The position numbers and the translations under genes are program-made. From NCBI GenBank assembly GCA_963840275.1, contig CAWIYK010000010.1:682001-746000 (forward strand): 64,000 nucleotides of DNA, read 5' to 3'. This DNA comes from Actinophytocola sp963840275. GTDB taxonomy: Bacteria > Actinomycetota > Actinomycetes > Mycobacteriales > Pseudonocardiaceae. A model generated the notes under the pieces. It saw only the letters and a list, made by a program, of their open reading frames with translations, made no database searches and was not told the origin of the DNA. Positions 25,002 to 34,176 of the stretch are shown here, one piece after another (the stretch's first letter is position 1; the number at the start of each line of letters is the position of its first letter).

Positions 25002-25502
25002 TCACGGAAGGAGCCTGAAGGAAGGCTTCAACCGGGGGTCGGTCCACCGCAGTGCGCTGCCGCACGGGGCGGAGTCCAGACGACGCACGATGAGGGTGAG
25101 CTGGTCCAAAGGCTGCGACACGGGGATGTCCAGCTGCGCTTCGGGGTGGTCGCCGGTCAGGGTGTCCCGGGTGCGTTCCTTGGTGGCGATCGTCCATTCG
25201 ACGCGGCTGTCGGCGCAGCCGGGGTTTTCGTGGATCAGGGTTCCCGTAACGGCTTCGAGGTCCGAGCGGCCGGTCTTCCACGTGGTGCTGACGACGCGGT
25301 CGCCGTCGGCCGGCAGCAGCCACAGGTAGGACGAGGTGTCCGTGCAGTTCTCCAGGCCGGGCTCATCGAAGGCGCACGCGTGTCGGTAGGTTTCCTGCTT
25401 CGGCAGGGTGCCATCGATGTGTGTCATCGACACGGGTGCGTACCAGATCGCTGTCGCGATGCTCAGCCAGCCGATCACCACCGCGGCTACGAACTTCCCC
25501 AT
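25002..25502 (-). CDS. Membrane-anchored extracytoplasmic protein
   Basis: 166 aa. ATG at 25502 with GGGGGTG upstream. One N-terminal helix (FVAAVVIGWLSIATAIWYA) anchors or exports a beta-rich domain with Cys residues in ACAFDEPGLENCTDTSSY and HENPGCADSR. The pattern of paired Cys and a C-terminal PCGSALRWTDPR hints at a carbohydrate- or ligand-binding fold, but no family is recognised. Stands alone, divergent from the gene at 25628. Confidence 0.65.
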   Translation of the reverse strand: MGKFVAAVVIGWLSIATAIWYAPVSMTHIDGTLPKQETYRHACAFDEPGLENCTDTSSYLWLLPADGDRVVSTTWKTGRSDLEAVTGTLIHENPGCADSRVEWTIATKERTRDTLTGDHPEAQLDIPVSQPLDQLTLIVRRLDSAPCGSALRWTDPRLKPSFRLLP

Positions 25503-25627
25503 GTCAGCACCCCCGGCGACGTGGAGCAACGATCGTAACCTGTCGGCGGGCGCGAGCTTCTTGTCCAGGCGTGCAGCTTCGCGCACGTCCGGCTCCGCGC
25601 GGTCGGTCCGGCGGGCATGCTGTCGGC

Positions 25628-26011
25628 ATGGCGGATCGACGAGAGGCAGAGGAATCGGACACGGTGGGGCGCAGGCTGTTGCTGCTCGGCAAGGTGGCGC
25701 TGGCCTTCGCGGCCGCGGCCGGGGTGTACGCGCTGGGCCGGTCCGTCGGCGACGAGACGACCGACAAGGACGGCTGGGCCGCCTTCGCCGCTTTCGCCGG
25801 GGTGCTGGCGATACTGTTCCCGGCCATGTTCTTCGAGGCGGACGCGCCGAGAAGGTGGTTCGCCGGACCTCGGCCGGGGCCGTCGACGACGTACCTGTGG
25901 ACGTCCCGCATCACCGGCATCCTCCTGGTGGTGGGCAGTGTGCTGGCCGTCCTGTTCCTGACCGAACCTGCCCCGTCGGGGGTTCCTGGCCTGGACCCGG
26001 TGAACCCCTGA
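25628..26011 (+). CDS. Small membrane protein, tandem paralogue 1
   Basis: 127 aa with three hydrophobic helices, containing GVYALGRSVGDE, DAPRRWFAGPRPGPSTTYL and a C-terminal helix GILLVVGSVLAVLFLTEPAP. ATG at 25628. It is about half identical to the next gene, aligned along the whole length including the DNA around the start codon, so the two arose by tandem duplication. Function unknown. Confidence 0.75.
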   Translation: MADRREAEESDTVGRRLLLLGKVALAFAAAAGVYALGRSVGDETTDKDGWAAFAAFAGVLAILFPAMFFEADAPRRWFAGPRPGPSTTYLWTSRITGILLVVGSVLAVLFLTEPAPSGVPGLDPVNP

Positions 26012-26091
26012 ACTTGCCCGTCCGAGCAATGTCGCTCTCCCGCGGTGCACGCGTGGGCTCGCGCCACCGGTCCGTGGGGCACGGTGTCGGC

Positions 26092-26466
26092 GTGGTGGAG
26101 CGACGAAAGACCAGGCGACCGGAAACGGTGTGGGACAAGCTACTGATCTTCGCCGGGACGATGTCTCCGTTCGCGGCCGGGGTCGGCGTGTACGCGCTGG
26201 GCCGGACGTTCGGTGAGCTGGCGAACGGCGACTACGTCCTGGCCGGCTTCATCGCGTTCCTCGGTGTCGTGTCGATTCTGGCGCCGGGCGCGTTCTTCGG
26301 GTTGGACACGCCGAGGTGGTGGTTCGCCGGAGACCGGCCGGGGCCGTCGAAGGCCTATCTGGTGTCGGGGCGTATCGCCGGCGTCGTCCTGGTGGTGGGC
26401 AGCGTGCTGGCCGTCCTGTTGCTGTCCGAGCCCGAACAGCCGAACATTCCCGGATTGACCCAGTAG
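26092..26466 (+). CDS. Small membrane protein, tandem paralogue 2
   Basis: 124 aa with the same layout as the preceding gene: GVYALGRTFGEL, DTPRWWFAGDRPGPSKAYL and VVLVVGSVLAVLLLSEPEQP. GTG at 26092 is chosen because the sequence GTCGGC-start-...-CGACGAA aligns with the ATG of the paralogue at 25628. An upstream ATG at 26029 is possible but not supported by the alignment. Confidence 0.75.
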   Translation: MVERRKTRRPETVWDKLLIFAGTMSPFAAGVGVYALGRTFGELANGDYVLAGFIAFLGVVSILAPGAFFGLDTPRWWFAGDRPGPSKAYLVSGRIAGVVLVVGSVLAVLLLSEPEQPNIPGLTQ

Positions 26467-26583
26467 ACCTAGATTTCCATGCCCAGTAGAGGCTCTGAAT
26501 GCCCCAGAAGTACTGGCCGACGCTCCTTCCAGCACACCAACTCCGGCGCCTGATGGCGCGATCTTCAAGTCGATCGGCCCGAG

Positions 26584-27945
26584 TCACTTGCGGTCGAGCG
26601 TGGCGGTGGCGGTGAGGCCGTTTCCTTCGTAGGAGTACGCCATCTGGTCGCCGGTCACGGTGAGGGTGAGCGTGCCCTGGTTCCCGCAGTTGCCGACGAC
26701 GTCGGTCTTCTCGGTCTCGCTCAGCACGATCTCGTTCTCGCCGGAGGACATCAGCCGCAGGTCGGCGTTGCAGCTGAGCACGGGATCGGCGGACGGGTTC
26801 CAGTCGTCGCTGTACTCCGAGAGGCCGACGGTGTCGGTGCCCGCCGCCTCGTCCGTGCCCCACAGCGTGATCTGCACGTAGTAGGTCTTCGTAGAACTTG
26901 GCTGCCGCACCGGCTCCGGCGAGATCCACAGTCCGTGGAAGTTCTCCGGCACCGTCGGCCGCTCCTGCGGCGACGGCGGCACCGGGCTCGGCTCGGTCCC
27001 GGCCGGTGCGTCACAGGGCGCGGTGGCGAACACGTCGACGAGGTCGCGCCCCGGGTAGGGGCCGCGCGGGCCGGACGTGTTGGTGATCGCGCCGGTCTGC
27101 CCCCAGCGCCCTCGGTAGCCCCACCACGGTTGGCGCACCACGGACTTCGCGGCTCCCCACGTCGCCCACTTCCGGCCCTTCGACGTGACGTCGCGGACGG
27201 CATCGGTGAGTACGTCGAACTCGCCGACCTGGTGGTAGGAACCGTGTGAGCCGTCGGCCGAGTACGTGACCGGGTGCCCATCGACCTTCTCCAACGCGGG
27301 CCACGGCATCCGGCAGGGGTCCGAATGGTGCTTCCAGTAGGTCACGCCCACCGGGCGGTCGTCCTCGAGCTGGACGGCCACCCGCTCCCAGTCGCCCTCG
27401 TGTTTGTTGTCGAAGTCGTTGTAGCCGTAGAACAACCAGTAGACGTAGGCGGCGGCGACCACCTTGCCCCGATCGTCGCGCTTCTCGTGGTACTCCCAGT
27501 AGGTCGGCGCGTTGCCCCCGTCGCCGTGCCGGGCGGCGTCGGCGAGGTCGAGGTAGAAGCCCATTCCCGACGCGGCGGTGAAGTCCTTGTCGGACTGATA
27601 GCTTCCGGCGCAGCCCTCGTGTTCGTAGCGGCCCGCGCGGCCGGCGAGTGTGTCCTGGTCGACGTCGGCCGCGACCCGCGTGGTCCGCGGCCGGTCGGTG
27701 TTGCCACTGCACCGCTCGTGGAACCACAGCTCGGACTCGCCGACGAACCTGCTGGCGTCCATCGGGTTGTCCTCGTCGCCGTCGGCGAGCCACACCATCG
27801 GCGCGAACTGCTCCGCCTGCGCCTGCCGGTCGACCTTGGGCTCGTGCTCGCCGACCGAGCCCGGCGGCTTGGCGGCCCCGTCGTCACACCCGACGGCCAA
27901 CGCCGCCAGCGCGACCACCATCCCCCTGACCAGCGCAGACCGCAT
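26584..27945 (-). CDS. Vps62-like lipoprotein with extra C-terminal domain
   Basis: 453 aa. The ATG at 27945 has GAGGGGG 6 nt upstream. A lipoprotein signal ends ALAALAVGC, the Cys being the lipidation site. The main domain (about 40-310) matches Vps62/DUF946-type proteins: FAPMVWLADGDEDNPMDASR, SELWFHER, VYWLFYGYNDFDNKHEGDWE and HHSDPCRMPW. After a Pro-rich linker, a separate beta-rich domain (about 345-453) carries SCNADLRLMSS and VGNCGNQGTLTLTV with a likely Cys pair. Surface-exposed; biochemical role of bacterial Vps62 proteins is unknown. Confidence 0.8.
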   Translation of the reverse strand: MRSALVRGMVVALAALAVGCDDGAAKPPGSVGEHEPKVDRQAQAEQFAPMVWLADGDEDNPMDASRFVGESELWFHERCSGNTDRPRTTRVAADVDQDTLAGRAGRYEHEGCAGSYQSDKDFTAASGMGFYLDLADAARHGDGGNAPTYWEYHEKRDDRGKVVAAAYVYWLFYGYNDFDNKHEGDWERVAVQLEDDRPVGVTYWKHHSDPCRMPWPALEKVDGHPVTYSADGSHGSYHQVGEFDVLTDAVRDVTSKGRKWATWGAAKSVVRQPWWGYRGRWGQTGAITNTSGPRGPYPGRDLVDVFATAPCDAPAGTEPSPVPPSPQERPTVPENFHGLWISPEPVRQPSSTKTYYVQITLWGTDEAAGTDTVGLSEYSDDWNPSADPVLSCNADLRLMSSGENEIVLSETEKTDVVGNCGNQGTLTLTVTGDQMAYSYEGNGLTATATLDRK

Positions 27946-28175
27946 CCCCATCCCCCTCTTCGGTGTTTCCCGAGACAAACCTACCGAAGTTCGGAACCGG
28001 GCTCTGTCACGCGTCGCCGGTCGAGGGGGGCATGTCCGGTACCTCCGACACGGAGTCGAACCGTGCGATTCCGTATTTCGTACGGCGTGTTCCCGTTACC
28101 ACCACGGAGGCCCGAAACCGGCACCAATGATACATAGGTGGTGTGGTTCGAGTACCGAGAGCGACGGGGGCGTCG

Positions 28176-30171
28176 ATGAGCGACGAGCAGGAGCGGGTGG
28201 TCCGCAACACCGCCGCGGCCGTCTCCGGTCGCCTCGTCCAGGCCGGCACGGTGTTCGGCGGAATACACGTCGGCCCATCGGCACCGCCGACGCTCCCCGC
28301 CGCGCCAGGTGGTTTCGCCGGGCGGTCTCGCGAGCTCGCGGGACTGACCCACGCGCTCGACACGGTGGCCGACACCCTGCCCATCGCCGTGATCAGCGGG
28401 GCGGGCGGCATCGGCAAGACCTGGCTGGCGCTGCACCGGGCGCATCGCAACGCCGACCGGTTCCCCGACGGACAGCTGTTCGTCGACCTGCGCGGGTTCA
28501 CTCCACACGACCGGCCGTTTGCCGCCGACGATGTGGTGACCGGGTTCCTGACCGCACTGGGCGTCGGACCCGGCCGAGTCCCCGCCGACCCGGCGGCGCG
28601 GGTGGGGCTCTACCGAAGCCTGCTGTCCGGCAGACGCGTCCTCGTCGTCCTCGACAACGCGGGACTCCGAGCAGGTGACGCCGTTGCTGCCCGGCAGCCC
28701 GTCGTGCACGGTGCTCGTCACCGGCCGCGACCGGCTCGCAGGTCTGGTGCACGCGCACTCCGCGAAGCCACTGACCCTCGACGGTCTTCCTGATGTCGAG
28801 GCGCACGAAGTGCTCGTCGCGCGGGTCGGTGCCGAACGGGTGCGGGCCGAGTCCGAGGCGGCGACCGACCTGATCTCCTTCTGCGCCGGCTATCCCTTGG
28901 CGCTCGGCATCGTGGCGGGGCGCGCCATCAGCGCAGATCCGCTCGACGACGGCGACGCGCCGACGAGCCTGTCGACGGTGTTGTCCTGGTCCTACCGCGC
29001 GCTCACCGCCGAACAGGCGTCGGTGTTCGGTCTGCTCGGTCTGATGCCTGGCCCGGACATCAGCCTTTCCGCCGCCGCCAGTCTCCTCGACCGACCCGAG
29101 GCGGACACCGCGCGACTGTTGCGGGAGCTGACCGGGGTTTCCCTGCTGCAACGCCATGTCGTCCGGCGATACCGCATGCACGACATGATCCGACTGTATG
29201 CGGCCGAACAGGCGCACCGCGGTAGTCGCAGGATGGCACTGCGCAGATTGGTCGACCATTACGCGCGAGCCGCGGACGAGGTGTTGGGCAGCGCCTTCTC
29301 CGAACAGGACTCGCCGGCCGAACAGCAGCGCCGGGACGCCGAGGCCTGGGCGTGGTTGGACGAAGAACGGTCGTGTCTGGAAGCGGCGCAGGCTCTTGCC
29401 ATCAAAGAGAACCTGCACCGCGCGGTGTGGAAGCTCGCCCGCGCGCTGGACACCTACTACTACCGGCGTGGCCACGTCGACGACCAGCTCGCCGTGTGCG
29501 AGGCGGGACTGAGCGCGGCGCGGCGGTTGGGGAACGCGGACAGCCAGGCTCGGGCGCACCGACTGCTCGGCGTCGCGTACACGAGAGCGGGCAGCCACGA
29601 CGACGCCGTCGTCCACCTCGACCAGGCCATGGCGTTCGCCGTGCGGGCGGGCAACCAGCCGAGTCAGGCGAAGGTCCACCAGGCGCTGGCGCGGGTACAC
29701 GAGAAGTGCGGGGATCATCAGCTGGCGCACGATCACGCTCGTGCGGCACTGGACCTGTACGCGGAGCTCGGCAACCCGGCGGGGCAGGCCCGCGCGCTCA
29801 ACCAGGTCGGCTGGAGCCTCGCGCGGCTGGGCCGGCACCTCGAGGCACAGTCCCATTGCGACACCGCGCTCGCGTCGTTCCGCCGCCGCCACGACGGCCA
29901 CGGCCAGGCCGACACCCTGGACAGCCTGGGGTACATAGCCCACCTCAGCGGCCGGCCCGACCAGGCGGTCGACTACTACCGGCAGGCGATAGTCCTGTTC
30001 CACAACCTCGACGACGCGTACCACGAGGCCGACACCCTGAGCCGGCTCGGGCACGCGCACCTGGCCAGGGGTGAGCACGAGCAGGCGCGGGCGGCGTGGG
30101 TCGCCGCGCTGCGGCTGTACGAAGCGCAGCGTCGCACCGAAGACGCCGAAGCGGTGCGACAGCTCCTCTGA
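28176..30171 (+). pseudogene. NB-ARC/TPR (AfsR-like, no SARP domain) gene with a frameshift
   Basis: An ATG at 28176 opens an STAND-type ATPase: Walker A in VISGAGGIGKTWLALHRAH, Walker B in RRVLVVLDNA. Right after VVLDNA the frame shifts: the expected ...ARDSEQVTPLLPGSPS continues in another frame from 28663. Two bases (CG) appear missing near 28660. From there the frame is intact to 30171, with a winged region, MHDMIRLYAAEQAH and about six TPRs. No DNA-binding domain is present. Either a real loss of function or a sequencing/assembly error in a GC-rich stretch. The short first product would end at 28793. Confidence 0.8.
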
Positions 30172-30183
30172 CAACCGCTGGAC

Positions 30184-30375
30184 CTATCGCAGGAAGAATT
30201 CGAAGGTCTGCACCCGGTACAGCTCGACACCGTTGCCGAAAGCGGCGTCGTTGCGAAACTCGCTCGGGTCCCCTTCGGGATCGCGCACGCCGCGGATACC
30301 CGTTCCGCCGATCGGGATTATCTGGTCGAACGGGCGATCCGGTCGACCAAGCCATCGGACGCCACCTGACCCCCG
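30184..30375 (-). pseudogene. Possible remnant of an unrecognised gene
   Basis: On the minus strand an open stretch reads WLGRPDRPFDQIIPIGGTGI, then RGVRDPEGDPSEFRNDAAFG and VELYRVQTFEFFLR before a TAG. Composition is protein-like but no start codon lies in frame before an upstream TGA, so it looks like the 3' end of a lost gene. The rest of 30172-30474 shows only the Shine-Dalgarno of the next gene (30461-30468). Confidence 0.3.
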
Positions 30376-30474
30376 AGTTCGATCTCCAGCTCAGCTCCAG
30401 AGTGCTCGCCCGCGTGTCGCCATCGCACCCAGACTCGGCTCGGTCAAGCGAACTGTGAGGAAGGAGTTCAACTC

Positions 30475-31008
30475 GTGAAACGAATTGCGATCCTTGCCGC
30501 CATGATGGCGTTGCTATCAACGGGACTCGGGTCGACGGTCAGTTCCGCCGCCGAGGAAACCGCCACGCCAATGGCGTTGGAAAACTGTGATCACTACAGC
30601 GGCGGCGGTAATGGGGCAATCGTGGCTGGGGGAGCCGTAGGTGTGAGACCGACCGGCTCGACCACGCCCATCGGCGCTGCGCAGCTGTGCCAGGAAGGCA
30701 GCAGATTCTGGGGCTACGTCGTGTTCTACTCACCGATGCCAGCGAACAGATGGGGTCAGGTGTACCTCCAGATTGATCCTGCTCCTCTGGGCGGCGGCGA
30801 CGTACGTCAAATCAGCTGTGACTCCGCACCGCTCGGCACCCCGGATGGTGGAAATCAACACGTCAGACCGAACGAGACCAAGTGCTGGACCCCGAAGGTG
30901 CAAGCTAACCTTGCTACGGAATGGCTCCGTGTCGTGGGAGCCCGGTATGTAGGGACCTATCCGGATCTCGGCACGCGGGATGCCGTGGGCGTCGGAGCAT
31001 GGAAATAA
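30475..31008 (+). CDS. Secreted hypothetical protein
   Basis: 177 aa. GTG at 30475 has GGAAGGAG upstream. A Sec signal peptide (MKRIAILAAMMALLSTG, cleavage near VSSAAEE) precedes a beta-rich domain with four Cys that could form two disulfides (LENCDHY, QLCQEG, ISCDSA, TKCWTP) and aromatic residues. Codon use is less GC-biased than in most neighbours, suggesting more recent acquisition. Family unknown. Confidence 0.75.
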   Translation: MKRIAILAAMMALLSTGLGSTVSSAAEETATPMALENCDHYSGGGNGAIVAGGAVGVRPTGSTTPIGAAQLCQEGSRFWGYVVFYSPMPANRWGQVYLQIDPAPLGGGDVRQISCDSAPLGTPDGGNQHVRPNETKCWTPKVQANLATEWLRVVGARYVGTYPDLGTRDAVGVGAWK

Positions 31009-31330
31009 TCGGTCCGTAACCGACAGCATGCCCGCCCTGGAACTCCTCCTGGTGAATCGAGCAGTGCCGCGTCTGCTCTGCCAGGAGTTCCAGTGCGGGT
31101 TGTCCCTTGTCAAGGCTCGGGGGCTGAACACGGGGTGATGCGGGTAGGCTCGGCGTGTGTGCCACTCTCCCGGTGCGTGCGCATCGCCTTCGCTGTGAAC
31201 GCGTGGTTCTCCAGGACCCTTCTACTTGCCCGAATCATCGGCCGGCTTCTCAGCTCTACTCTGGACGAGAGGCTCGCCAACCTATATTCACGAAACGACA
31301 CGACCGGCTCGAATCGCGGGAACGGGGTAT
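31009..31330. other. Intergenic region, lower GC, no supported gene
   Basis: 322 bp between converging genes. No convincing coding frame, hairpin or operator was seen. Composition resembles the lower-GC gene at 30475, so it may belong to the same acquired segment. Confidence 0.45.
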
Positions 31331-32311
31331 TCAGGCTTTGGGCTGGTCGCCGGGTGCCTCACCGCGTAGTGCCGCATGCCCGATCAGCCATTCTCCGACC
31401 GTGTCGGCATAGACCTGGGGGATTTCCAACGGTGGCAGGTGACCGACCGTCTCGAAGATGCGGAGGTCCCAGTCGGGGCGGCGGGCGATCAGGTGGTCGA
31501 TCACAGCACGTTCGATCAAAGGATCCTGGTCGCCCCACAACAGGAGCGTGGGCGTCGTGAGCCGATCGATCGCTTCCTGGACCGGGCGCCGGTCGACATA
31601 CATCGCCGACACCGCGGAGGCGAAGGCGACTATCCCGTCACGCCACCGATGCGGTTGCGACCGGAGCCCGTCGAGTTGCTCGGTGACCAGCGTGATGAGC
31701 TCAGCCGAGCACCGGGGCAAGGCCTGCTGGCCTGCATACCGCTGCTTCGCATCCAGCAACGCGGACCCGAACAGCCCGACAAGCCCACCCAGGACCGCCG
31801 AGCCGACAAGCAAGCCGGCCCGTCCCAGCGTTTGCCACGCCACTCGCTCGGCCGTGCTCAACGGACCGGGCAACGTCGGATCGGCAAGTATGAGTCGTTC
31901 GACCCGGACAGGCTCGAGATCGGCGAACAGCACCGCGACCAAGCCCCCGAACGACCAGCCGTGCAGCACGAGACGGTCAAGACCAAGCGTGGAAGTCAGA
32001 GCACGGAGGAACCGTGCGCTCGGCTCCGCGCGAACCGCAGACGGGTGCGGTGATGCCGTATGCCCCAGCACGGCCCCCGGCAGGTCAGGAGCGATGACCG
32101 GTCCATACGCAGTCAACGGGCCCAGCACATCCAGCCAGACCATCCCACCACTGGCCATCGAGTGAACCAACAGTTGGGGCGGCGCATCAACTGGCGCTTC
32201 CGGACCGGCCTCGGCCCTCAACAGGTGAACGCTCGTGCCGCACACGTCGACCACTTCACTGCGGATGCCCGCCCATCGCACGGACCGTTCGCCCCAGTCC
32301 GCACACCGCAT
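31331..32311 (-). CDS. Alpha/beta-fold hydrolase
   Basis: 326-aa cytosolic hydrolase. The nucleophile elbow is LVLHGWSFGGLVAVLFAD (Ser in GWSFGG), the acid in LLLWGDQDPLIE and the His in FETVGHLPPLEIP, so the catalytic triad appears complete. An oxyanion-strand VHSMASGGMVW precedes. Lid region about 160-235 contains hydrophobic segments. An esterase, lipase or C-C hydrolase would fit; context gives no substrate. Confidence 0.85.
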   Translation of the reverse strand: MRCADWGERSVRWAGIRSEVVDVCGTSVHLLRAEAGPEAPVDAPPQLLVHSMASGGMVWLDVLGPLTAYGPVIAPDLPGAVLGHTASPHPSAVRAEPSARFLRALTSTLGLDRLVLHGWSFGGLVAVLFADLEPVRVERLILADPTLPGPLSTAERVAWQTLGRAGLLVGSAVLGGLVGLFGSALLDAKQRYAGQQALPRCSAELITLVTEQLDGLRSQPHRWRDGIVAFASAVSAMYVDRRPVQEAIDRLTTPTLLLWGDQDPLIERAVIDHLIARRPDWDLRIFETVGHLPPLEIPQVYADTVGEWLIGHAALRGEAPGDQPKA

Positions 32312-32387
32312 CGCAATCCTCCTACCGCGCGTCCCGCCAGCCTACGCAGAGGACCACCACTCGCGGGCCTGAGCTTCCCCCCGGATC

Positions 32388-32609
32388 GTGGAGTGGCTGC
32401 GAGGCCTCAAGTGGGGCGTGACCACTACGGACTGGCGGCATGCCCTTCTTCAGCTCGAAGTCGGCCGTGCCCTTCAGAATTCCGACACAGCGATCACCGT
32501 CGAGCCCGAGATCAGCGGCAGCCGGAACAAAGCCGACCTCATAGTCACGCTGACCTTCGATATCGGGGACCGACGCCGACCAGTTCGGCGGTCTGATGCC
32601 TACGCGAAA
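32388..32609 (+). pseudogene. Short coding remnant, nuclease-like
   Basis: From GTG 32388 the frame reads EWLRGLKWGVTTTDWRHALL then VGRALQNSDTAITVEPEI and SRNKADLIVTLTFD, recalling the start of PD-(D/E)xK-type domains (Glu, then Asp in ADLIV) but with no following ExK. The frame then runs into the terminator at 32610-32638. It may be an N-terminal fragment of a lost gene. Confidence 0.3.
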
Positions 32610-32638
32610 GGGCCCGGACGCGCACGGCGTCCGGGCCC
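32610..32638. terminator. Strong hairpin with T-run
   Basis: Perfect 12-bp stem GGGCCCGGACGC/GCGTCCGGGCCC, 5-nt loop, followed by TGCAGTTTT. It lies 15 bp beyond the stop of the FG-GAP gene and probably works in both directions. Confidence 0.85.
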
Positions 32639-32653
32639 TGCAGTTTTCGATTG

Positions 32654-33625
32654 TCAGGTGATGATGTCGTTGATGTACCAGTTGGTGCCGACCGCCACCG
32701 GTGCGCTGTAGGTGGTGAAGGCGGTGCCGTCGGGGTCGACGAACCAGTGCGGGGTGCGCTGGTAGGCCAGCAGGGTGCTGTCGCTGTTGCGCTTGGCGAT
32801 GATGTCGTCGCGGCCGTTGTTGTCGACGTCGGTGAAGGTGATGCTGTTCACCGTCTCCCAGCCGTACCCGAGAGTGGCGTAGCCGGAACCGTTGAGCGCG
32901 ATCATGACCAGAACGCCGTTGCTCTGGTAGACGAAGTCTGGCGAGCCGTCGAAGTCCACGTCCGAGATGCCCTGGTACTCGTCGTATTCTCCGTTGTCCA
33001 TGAACTGGACCGGCGCCTGGAGCGTGGCGGTGCCGTTCAACCCGTTGTTGAAGTAGACGTAGGAGTTACCGGTGCCGGCGCGGCGGGCCAGGAGGTCGTC
33101 CAGGCCGTCGCCGTTGTAGTCGTAGACGTACACCATGTCGTTGATGTTCCAGCCCCAGCCCAGGTAGACCAGACCAGACCGCAGCGTCCAGATGCCGTCG
33201 AACTGACCGCTGTGCAGCGCCGCGTACATGTCTCCGTTGGGGGTCGTCGCCACCACGTCGGCGAAGCCGTCACCGTTGAGGTCGGCGGTGCCGATCCAGG
33301 AGAACCCGCTCCAGCCGTCGTTGATGAACGTCGCCCTCGGGTAGGTCGCGGTGTCGTCGAAGACGCCACCGTTCTCGTAGACCATCAGCGCACTACCGTA
33401 CTGGCGGGCCAGGATGTCGGGGATCCCGTCGCCGGTGAAGTCGTGACTGCGCCCGCCGCCACCCGCGGCACGCTCCTGCGAGGTGGTGGGCGCGAGCTTC
33501 ACCACGTGGGTGTCGCCCTTCGGCGCCGGGGCGGGTCTCTCCGCCGCCGACACCGCCGACCCGAGGCCGACCACGACAGCCGCCGCGGACAGTGCCGCGA
33601 GCACAACCGTTCCCTTGATACGCAT
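32654..33625 (-). CDS. Secreted FG-GAP/VCBS repeat protein
   Basis: 323 aa. ATG at 33625 follows GGGGGAGAAAC. The signal peptide ends AVSAAERP. Five calcium-binding loops of the DxNGDGxxD type recur about every 45-50 residues: DFTGDGIPDIL, DLNGDGFADVV, DYNGDGLDDLL, DVDFDGSPDFV and DVDNNGRDDII. They form part of a beta-propeller. No enzymatic domain is present. Such proteins are secreted and may bind glycans or other proteins. Confidence 0.88.
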   Translation of the reverse strand: MRIKGTVVLAALSAAAVVVGLGSAVSAAERPAPAPKGDTHVVKLAPTTSQERAAGGGGRSHDFTGDGIPDILARQYGSALMVYENGGVFDDTATYPRATFINDGWSGFSWIGTADLNGDGFADVVATTPNGDMYAALHSGQFDGIWTLRSGLVYLGWGWNINDMVYVYDYNGDGLDDLLARRAGTGNSYVYFNNGLNGTATLQAPVQFMDNGEYDEYQGISDVDFDGSPDFVYQSNGVLVMIALNGSGYATLGYGWETVNSITFTDVDNNGRDDIIAKRNSDSTLLAYQRTPHWFVDPDGTAFTTYSAPVAVGTNWYINDIIT

Positions 33626-34176
33626 AAAGTTTCTCCCCCAATGAATGTCTACAGTGGATCTTTCCACCGTGTTACAACCCATAGACACGCGAGAAGCGCT
33701 CCTGGTTGCGTCCCTTTCCGCAAAATGCTCCGAACGGACGAAAGGCCTTGGGCAGCACCCGCCCGGGCCTGACACCCAACAACGGGCCCTCACTCCCCCG
33801 GGGAGCCATGCCGGAAACCAGCACGCCGCGTTCGGTGAGCTGCCATGCTCGGAGCAGTTCATCGAACAGGGCTGCGGCCGGTCAGCCGTTGTTGTCGCAC
33901 TTCCAACTCGAGCAGGCCGCGGGCGGGAAGTCGTCCACGCAAGTCCGGTAGCTGATGTTGAACCTGCGCTTGGGTTTGCCCCGGTGAAGCGGCGGCCGCG
34001 TCATCGGGGCGGGCTGCGCTCGGCCGGGAACGGGATGCCGATCCCGGGCGCATCGGACGGCCCCGACGTCGACCACGTCGCGCCAGCCGGCGGGTGACCC
34101 GTCAGGGCCGCCGATGAGATCCCCGCTCGCCGACCCGGATGCCGGCTACGACGCCATCCCACGTGCGGCTGCCGTG
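33626..34176. other. Intergenic region before the prenyl-aromatic cluster end
   Basis: 551 bp. The only candidate gene is a 40-codon minus-strand frame at 33882-34004 encoding a basic N-terminus and three Cys (RTCVDDFPPAACSSWKCDNN); it has no Shine-Dalgarno and may be the tail of a lost secreted protein. The promoter of the FG-GAP gene should lie at 33626-33700. Nothing else is supported. Confidence 0.4.

Noticed and set aside
30172..30474. Plus-strand continuation of the NB-ARC frame past its TGA as a recoded extension
   Set aside because: No recoding signal is seen and the minus strand of the same bases reads more like a gene remnant; kept only as a low-confidence pseudogene.
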